This document shows positions 5,055 to 8,695 of a stretch of 8,695 nt of DNA, one piece after another. The stretch spans positions 1-8,695 of the forward strand of contig SKUI01000007.1 in the NCBI GenBank assembly GCA_007122185.1, in the 5' to 3' direction. Each line of letters opens with the position of its first letter. Position 1 is the stretch's first letter. Below the pieces are notes generated by a model that made no database searches, had not been told where the DNA came from, and saw nothing but the letters and a program-made list of their open reading frames with translations. Origin of the DNA: Rhodothermia bacterium. GTDB taxonomy: Bacteria > Bacteroidota > Rhodothermia > Balneolales > Natronogracilivirgulaceae. The translations under genes and the position numbers were made by a program.

Positions 5055-6374
5055 ATGCGCGCGCTGTCATTTCTGCTGACCTTTCTTGCAGTAGCTGTCC
5101 TTGTTGTTGGATCCATTTTCTGGATCAACCGGGACACCTTCCTTGCCGTATTTCAGAACCGCCCCGCCATCCTCGAGGGAAGCGAATGGGTAGAGAAAAC
5201 CTATTCCCTGGGCGGACTCATTGAGTTCATGGCCGAGCAACCCCGGCACGCCGCTTTGCTTTCGGTCCCATTCCGTGACGTTTCCGAAACGGATATCACA
5301 GATTCGCTCCCGGAAGGGTACAGCCTGGAACACGTTTTTGCACCGGCCGGTGGCCAGGCTCACGAACAGCGGCATGACCAGGCTCACGACCGGGCTCACG
5401 AACAGCGGCATGACCAGGCTCACGACCGGACTCTGGACCCGGCTAACGGCCAGGCCATCCGCTACCGCTCCGACCTCATGCATCCCGCCGGCACCCTGTC
5501 CAACCTGATGCTGGTCATCACCTATGCTCATCAGGTCTCATCCGGGGCACTGGATTCGGACACGCAAATCAACACCGATAAAGTTTCATCCTTTCACATC
5601 TCCGGCCTCGACCGGCGGCACCAGCAAACCTTCCGGCGCTGGAAATCAGAGCTGCCGGCACCGCCGACCGTCGATAACCTGGTCCGCTACCTGCTTCGTC
5701 ACAACGATCCGGCCGCCGCCGACTTCCTGTTCTTTTTCCTGGGGCCGGATGAAGTATCCACACTGACCCGGCAGCTTGGCGGCGGGCTCATCGAGCCGCC
5801 CGTACCTCAATTCGGTCTGCGCATGATAGCTCTTGAAAAGCATGCCGGGCAATCTCTCTCAGAACGTCTCTCCGCTCTCGGCAGCATCGAACGATCCGCT
5901 TTTCTGGTGGATGCGGTTGCAGCTGCACGACGGCAATGGGACCAGCCCCGTGATATCCCGGAAGCATCCAACCCCTCTTTTCAGGACCAGCGTACACTTC
6001 ACGGCCTCTATCCGCGGTTGCAGCCCGACCGTTTTTCAGACATCATCGCTTCCATCTGGCAAAACACGCTCATCAGCCAACCGGTCAGTGAAAAACTGCA
6101 GCAGTTGCTGGTACGGGATCCGGAAGACCGCCTGCTCGCGCCCCATGTCCGCTGGTACGCCGCGCAATTCGACGAGCGCATGAGCTATCTGAGCGGCTGG
6201 AGTGTCGCCGGCAAAACGAAAACACCCGGATTCCGCGTTCAGATTATACTGGCAGTTGATATTCCTGCCGGTTTATGGTTTCACATGAACAGCAATTTCA
6301 TGATCCGGGATTTTCACAACAGAATGTTTTATGATCCGGCAATACGCACCAGGTCTTATGACCTGCTAATGTAA
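5055..6374 (+). CDS. Membrane-anchored beta-lactamase-fold (class A serine hydrolase-like) protein, probably catalytically degenerate
   Basis: 439 residues. The N-terminus has one strong hydrophobic segment (3-23) that acts as a signal anchor or signal peptide, so the bulk should be extracytoplasmic. The remainder has the layout of class A beta-lactamase/penicillin-interacting proteins. RYRSDLMHPAGTLSNLMLVITYAHQVSSGAL (136-166) resembles the catalytic-serine helix and the 'v..G.l..d' segment. The stretch TVDNLVRYLLRHNDPAAADFLFFFLG (205-230) resembles the helix carrying SDN, and SVAGKTKTPGF (383-393) resembles the KTG strand. The key residues do not match: the SxxK position reads as GTLS (146-149), SDN as HND (215-217) and KTG as KTK (387-389). 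I therefore infer a non-hydrolytic binding or structural role, although my alignment is by eye. Between the N-terminal domain and this core lies a His-rich repeat (101-124). The ATG at 5055 has no Shine-Dalgarno sequence. A hairpin directly follows the stop. An unrelated helical protein is a less likely alternative. Confidence 0.7.
   Translation: MRALSFLLTFLAVAVLVVGSIFWINRDTFLAVFQNRPAILEGSEWVEKTYSLGGLIEFMAEQPRHAALLSVPFRDVSETDITDSLPEGYSLEHVFAPAGGQAHEQRHDQAHDRAHEQRHDQAHDRTLDPANGQAIRYRSDLMHPAGTLSNLMLVITYAHQVSSGALDSDTQINTDKVSSFHISGLDRRHQQTFRRWKSELPAPPTVDNLVRYLLRHNDPAAADFLFFFLGPDEVSTLTRQLGGGLIEPPVPQFGLRMIALEKHAGQSLSERLSALGSIERSAFLVDAVAAARRQWDQPRDIPEASNPSFQDQRTLHGLYPRLQPDRFSDIIASIWQNTLISQPVSEKLQQLLVRDPEDRLLAPHVRWYAAQFDERMSYLSGWSVAGKTKTPGFRVQIILAVDIPAGLWFHMNSNFMIRDFHNRMFYDPAIRTRSYDLLM
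5355..5462 (+). repeat. 12-bp in-frame tandem repeat encoding a histidine-every-fourth-residue segment
   Basis: Six clear 12-bp units occupy 5355-5426 (types CAGGCTCACGAA, CAGCGGCATGAC and CAGGCTCACGAC/CGGGCTCACGAA). They are arranged as two 36-bp higher-order copies: 5357-5392 is repeated exactly at 5393-5428. Three decayed units continue in the same register to 5462. The product places His at residues 103, 107, 111, 115, 119 and 123, in units such as AHEQ, RHDQ and AHDR. Confidence 0.93.
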
Positions 6375-6402
6375 CATTCCGGATCCCGGATCCGCCGGAA
6401 TG
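6375..6402 (+). terminator. Stem-loop directly after the beta-lactamase-like gene
   Basis: CATTCCGG (6375-6382) pairs with CCGGAATG (6395-6402) in a perfect 8-bp stem around a 12-nt loop that contains a GGATCC/CGGATCC direct repeat. It begins at the base after the TAA stop. No T-tract follows, so it is not a textbook intrinsic terminator. It may attenuate readthrough into the kinase-like gene or protect the mRNA 3' end. Confidence 0.4.
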
Positions 6403-6455
6403 CAATTGAGCCGACAGCCAGTTAACTGCAAAAACCTCTCACCCAAAGATCTGAC

Positions 6456-7166
6456 ATGCGTCCAAACCTCTATCAGAAAATTGACCGGGATATCGCCGCT
6501 CAGCTAAAATCGCTGGGAATCGGCGAAAAGCGTACGCAAAGATTTCATTTTCCATGCATTACCATATCCCGTGAATTCGGTTGCGAAGGAACACCGCTGG
6601 CCAGAAAGCTGGTCCAGAAGCTCAGTACCGAGGAGTATCCCTGGGTGCTTTTCCACAAGGAGCTGATTACGGAAATGTCGGAACAGGAAGATATCCAGCG
6701 GGATCTGGTGGAGTCCCTGTCGGAAGAAAGCCGTGGCCAGCTGCATCAGTACATCGAACACCTGCTGGCACACAAGCCGACCAATGTGGAACTGTTCAAG
6801 AAAATCGCAGAGACGCTCCGCATCCTTGGTGAACGGGGGCGATCCGTCATCCTGGGCTCCGGAGCCGCCATCATCAACGCCGACCTTCCGAACATTTTAT
6901 GCGTAAGATTGCAGGCACCCATGGATTTCCGGGTGCAACGCATCGCCAAGCTGCTTGACATACCACCCTCCGAGGCGCGCGACAAGGTCCGCGCCTACGA
7001 CAGCAAACGCGAAGAATTTGTCTACGAGTTCACCCACAAGGATGTCAGCAGCCCGCATCACTATCACCTTGTCATTGACAACAGCAAATTCGATGCCGGA
7101 CAGATCACGGAATTGATCTACCATGCTTTGGTGTTGCGTAAGATGCTCCCGAATCTGACGGGATGA
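6456..7166 (+). CDS. Cytidylate-kinase-like protein (Cytidylate_kin2 type)
   Basis: 236 residues, apparently cytoplasmic. After an N-terminal helical extension (1-30) comes the strand and nucleotide-binding loop PCITISREFGCEGTPLARKL (33-52). It sits where this family normally has ISRqyGSGG and lacks the classical P-loop GK[ST]. Further family-like parts are GERGRSVILGSGAAII (125-140), the strand CVRLQAPMDFRVQRIAKLLDI (149-169) in the position of the lid/arginine region, the KVRAYDSKREEFV helix (177-189) and YHLVIDNSKFD (203-213), the usual late strand. Known relatives are annotated as cytidylate kinase-like proteins. Their true substrate is mostly untested, and canonical Cmk is a separate gene in most genomes. 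The stop overlaps the next start as ATGA, so translational coupling with the two-TM protein is likely. The upstream gap (6375-6455) holds the hairpin and no clear promoter. Confidence 0.8.
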   Translation: MRPNLYQKIDRDIAAQLKSLGIGEKRTQRFHFPCITISREFGCEGTPLARKLVQKLSTEEYPWVLFHKELITEMSEQEDIQRDLVESLSEESRGQLHQYIEHLLAHKPTNVELFKKIAETLRILGERGRSVILGSGAAIINADLPNILCVRLQAPMDFRVQRIAKLLDIPPSEARDKVRAYDSKREEFVYEFTHKDVSSPHHYHLVIDNSKFDAGQITELIYHALVLRKMLPNLTG

Positions 7167-7690
7167 CCCGGTTATCCGCAACATCGAAATTACTACAGAT
7201 GAACAAACTGACTTATCTCTGGTACCTGTTATGGCTGCTTCCGCTGTATCTGCTTGGCATGGCCATACACATGGGCGCCATCTATCACGGTCTCGGCAAA
7301 ACGTACGAACAGGGCGAGAGTTACCTGGCGGATGTGATCCATTTTGAGATCAAGCAAATAGCCGCCCAGACCAACGGCAGCATCACCGTCCGTTTCACAA
7401 CCGATGAGGGAAGGGAAATCACCCGCCGGCTCTCACAGCCCATCCAGAATGCGGCACAGCTGCAGGCATCGGAAATCATGCCGCTCCGCTATCTGGACAA
7501 CAGCTACCAGCCCATTGTGCTGGTTCCCATTTATGAGTTCCATCGTAAGATGGTGACGATGAACATGGCCGTTCTGGCCGTCTCCCTGCTCATCACTTTT
7601 TTTATTGCCCTCACGGCTCACCGGTTTGCCAGCAGGAAACTGTCCCGCCGCGGAGAGCCGGAGCAGCAGATTGTCATAGTCGACGACTGA
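7163..7690 (+). CDS. Small two-TM membrane protein, DUF3592-like layout
   Basis: 175 residues with a hydrophobic segment at about 17-40, an extracytoplasmic domain of about 90 residues, and a second segment at about 133-152 followed by a basic stretch (HRFASRKLSRR, 153-163) that fits a cytoplasmic C-terminus. The middle domain runs as alternating strands: ADVIHFEIKQI (56-66), GSITVRFTTDEGREI (72-86), and MPLRYLDNSYQPIVLVP (106-122). This resembles the DUF3592 pattern of a variant-strand pair, a dG-like turn, and a VrY-x-x-x-x-P close before the second helix. I infer only a fold resemblance, not a function. The ATG at 7163 overlaps the previous stop (ATGA), favouring it over the in-frame ATG at 7199, which would start closer to the first TM and is a possible alternative. 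The acidic tail ends in VIVDD. Confidence 0.7.
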   Translation: MTRLSATSKLLQMNKLTYLWYLLWLLPLYLLGMAIHMGAIYHGLGKTYEQGESYLADVIHFEIKQIAAQTNGSITVRFTTDEGREITRRLSQPIQNAAQLQASEIMPLRYLDNSYQPIVLVPIYEFHRKMVTMNMAVLAVSLLITFFIALTAHRFASRKLSRRGEPEQQIVIVDD

Positions 7691-7770
7691 ACTGCTGACA
7701 ACTCTACATATCCAAAAACGTATCGTTTCCGAAAAACAGACCGCATCCATCATGACCGGCCGCATTCAAG

Positions 7771-8610
7771 ATGACCGACCGTATCCGCAAAAATAAAACG
7801 CACACACAGGACGGACCGCTATTGGATGAACAGGCGCCCGGGCCCGGCAGACTTTACCTGATTCCGACGCCCCTGGGACCCCATCCCGAAAACCAGGTTC
7901 TGCCCGAACATGTCATTCGGACCGTTCACCGGCTCGACACTTTTTTTGCGGAGCGCATCCGCCAGGCCAACTCATTCCTGCGCTGGATCAACCATCCGGT
8001 CCCCGATTTCAAATGCCGCTTCTACGAGCTGAACAAACACACCCCGGGTGAGGATCTGCTCGAGATGGTTTCCCTGCTGAAAAACGGATCGGATGGAGGC
8101 ATCATCACCGAAGCCGGTTGTCCCGGCGTGGCCGATCCGGGCAGCGAACTGGTCCGGCTGGCGCATGAATCAGGTATAGACGTGGTGCCGCTGACAGGCC
8201 CCTCATCCATCCTGCTGGCCGTAATGGCGTCCGGCATGAACGGACAGGCCTTTGCTTTCCACGGATACCTGCCACGCCCCGGCAGGGAGCGTACCGAACG
8301 GATCCGGTTCCTGGAAAACGAGTCCGCCGCACGAAATGTGACCCAGGTCTTCATGGAGACGCCCTTCCGCAACAACAATCTGCTGGTAGAGCTGATCCGT
8401 GAGCTTGCGGACACAACCCGGCTTTGCGTGGCGTCCGATCTGACTCTGCCGGAGGAACAGATCATCAGTTGCAGGGTCACAGATTGGCGAAAGCGGAAGG
8501 TCGACCTGGATCAGCGTCCATCCATCTTTCTGCTGCTGGCCGAAGAAGCGCCGGCGGGAATCGGCAGCAAAAAAAAGCCCGCTCACAGACGCAGGCGGGC
8601 CGGAAAATAG
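7771..8610 (+). CDS. RsmI-like SAM-dependent methyltransferase (tetrapyrrole-methylase fold)
   Basis: 279 residues with the tetrapyrrole methylase fold of the RsmI family, which 2'-O-methylates C1402 of 16S rRNA. Visible parts: LYLIPTPLG (28-36) at the first strand, FFAERIRQANSFLR (58-71), GGIITEAGCPGVADPGSELV (109-128), equivalent to the SDAGTP-SDPG block, PLTGPSSILLAVMASGMNGQAFAFHGYLP (140-168) around the SAM site, FMETPFRNN (194-202), and SIFLLLAEEA near the end (251-260). This matches the shorter Bacteroidota variant. Its first strand lacks the GNLGD sequence of E. coli RsmI, so substrate equivalence is an inference. A nonconserved-looking N-terminal extension (1-26) precedes the core; the only upstream ATG, at 7752, is out of frame. 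The C-terminal tail (265-279) is very basic (KKK, RRRR). It is encoded by DNA that forms a terminator on the other strand. An 80-bp gap (7691-7770) separates it from the two-TM gene and shows no convincing promoter. Confidence 0.88.
   Translation: MTDRIRKNKTHTQDGPLLDEQAPGPGRLYLIPTPLGPHPENQVLPEHVIRTVHRLDTFFAERIRQANSFLRWINHPVPDFKCRFYELNKHTPGEDLLEMVSLLKNGSDGGIITEAGCPGVADPGSELVRLAHESGIDVVPLTGPSSILLAVMASGMNGQAFAFHGYLPRPGRERTERIRFLENESAARNVTQVFMETPFRNNNLLVELIRELADTTRLCVASDLTLPEEQIISCRVTDWRKRKVDLDQRPSIFLLLAEEAPAGIGSKKKPAHRRRRAGK
8569..8600 (-). terminator. Rho-independent terminator on the minus strand, inside the methyltransferase 3' end
   Basis: On the minus strand, GCCCGC (8600-8595) and GCGGGC (8582-8577) form a 6-bp all-GC stem with a 12-nt loop, followed directly by eight T residues (8576-8569). 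This is a textbook intrinsic terminator for transcription entering from the right. On the plus strand the same DNA has the A-tract on the wrong side, so it should not end methyltransferase transcription. The element lies entirely within the coding region for the basic C-terminal tail. Confidence 0.75.
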
Positions 8611-8652
8611 TATTGATAATAATTGTTCGTACTGCGGTAATAGTAAGTAAAA

Positions 8653-8695
8653 TTACCAGTAGTCAAGCAATTTGCCGGGATCAGGCGGTCTTGCC
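8653..8695 (-). CDS. Possible C-terminal end of a convergent gene (rest outside window)
   Basis: On the minus strand a frame open at the right edge ends with codons for ARPPDPGKLLDYW and a TAA at 8655-8653. That is 52 nt before the minus-strand terminator stem, a natural spacing for a gene end. Too little is visible to name a family. A second minus frame is also open to the edge and stops at 8583, inside the terminator loop, which makes it less plausible. The call depends mainly on the terminator and is tentative. Confidence 0.3.
   Translation of the reverse strand, partial: ARPPDPGKLLDYW

Noticed and set aside
5355..5428. The 36-bp duplicated units as the start of a CRISPR array
   Set aside because: The units are directly adjacent without unique spacers, stay in reading frame and encode a coherent protein repeat.
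6419..6428. CAGTTAACTG palindrome upstream of the cytidylate-kinase-like gene as an operator
   Set aside because: About eight perfect 10-bp palindromes are expected by chance in a window this long, and nothing else supports it.

Overview
The window is about 8.7 kb of moderately GC-rich chromosomal DNA, most likely from the Bacteroidota/Balneolota/Rhodothermota side of the tree. This placement is an inference. It rests on a single-Cys Thioredoxin_9-type protein, a Bacteroidota-style RsmI-like methyltransferase, a class III aminotransferase of the same style, and the lack of a recognisable Shine-Dalgarno sequence in front of any start codon in the window. No diagnostic RNA gene is present.

Layout. 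The left edge holds the C-terminal part of a Doc/Fic toxin on the + strand. It is clearly AT-richer (about 41% GC over positions 1-270) than the rest, and its antitoxin partner would lie outside the window. Convergent to it is a four-gene minus-strand block, transcribed right to left from about 4.69 kb: anmK (anhydro-N-acetylmuramic acid kinase with a large charged insertion), a UbiA-family membrane prenyltransferase, a Thioredoxin_9-like protein and a class III PLP aminotransferase. Divergent from anmK is a five-gene plus-strand block: an 86-residue acidic orphan protein, a membrane-anchored beta-lactamase-fold protein whose active-site motifs look degenerate and which carries a histidine-rich tandem repeat, a cytidylate-kinase-like protein, a small two-TM protein that overlaps it by ATGA, and an RsmI-like SAM methyltransferase. 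At the right edge a minus-strand intrinsic terminator lies inside the methyltransferase 3' end. It implies a convergent gene, mostly outside the window.

How the genes may work together. The 125-bp divergent region (4611-4735) has a good sigma70-like promoter candidate toward anmK and small inverted repeats around its predicted start point. AnmK recycles peptidoglycan fragments, and the divergent block carries a penicillin-recognising/beta-lactamase-fold protein, so an envelope or cell-wall theme is possible but unproven. The other genes read as ordinary housekeeping functions.

The most unusual feature of the window is that several proteins carry lineage-specific, in-frame, repeat-built additions: HxxxH repeats in the beta-lactamase-like protein, a charged linker in AnmK, and SQDS repeats at the aminotransferase N-terminus. 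I see no CRISPR array, insertion sequence, tRNA, rRNA or phage module.
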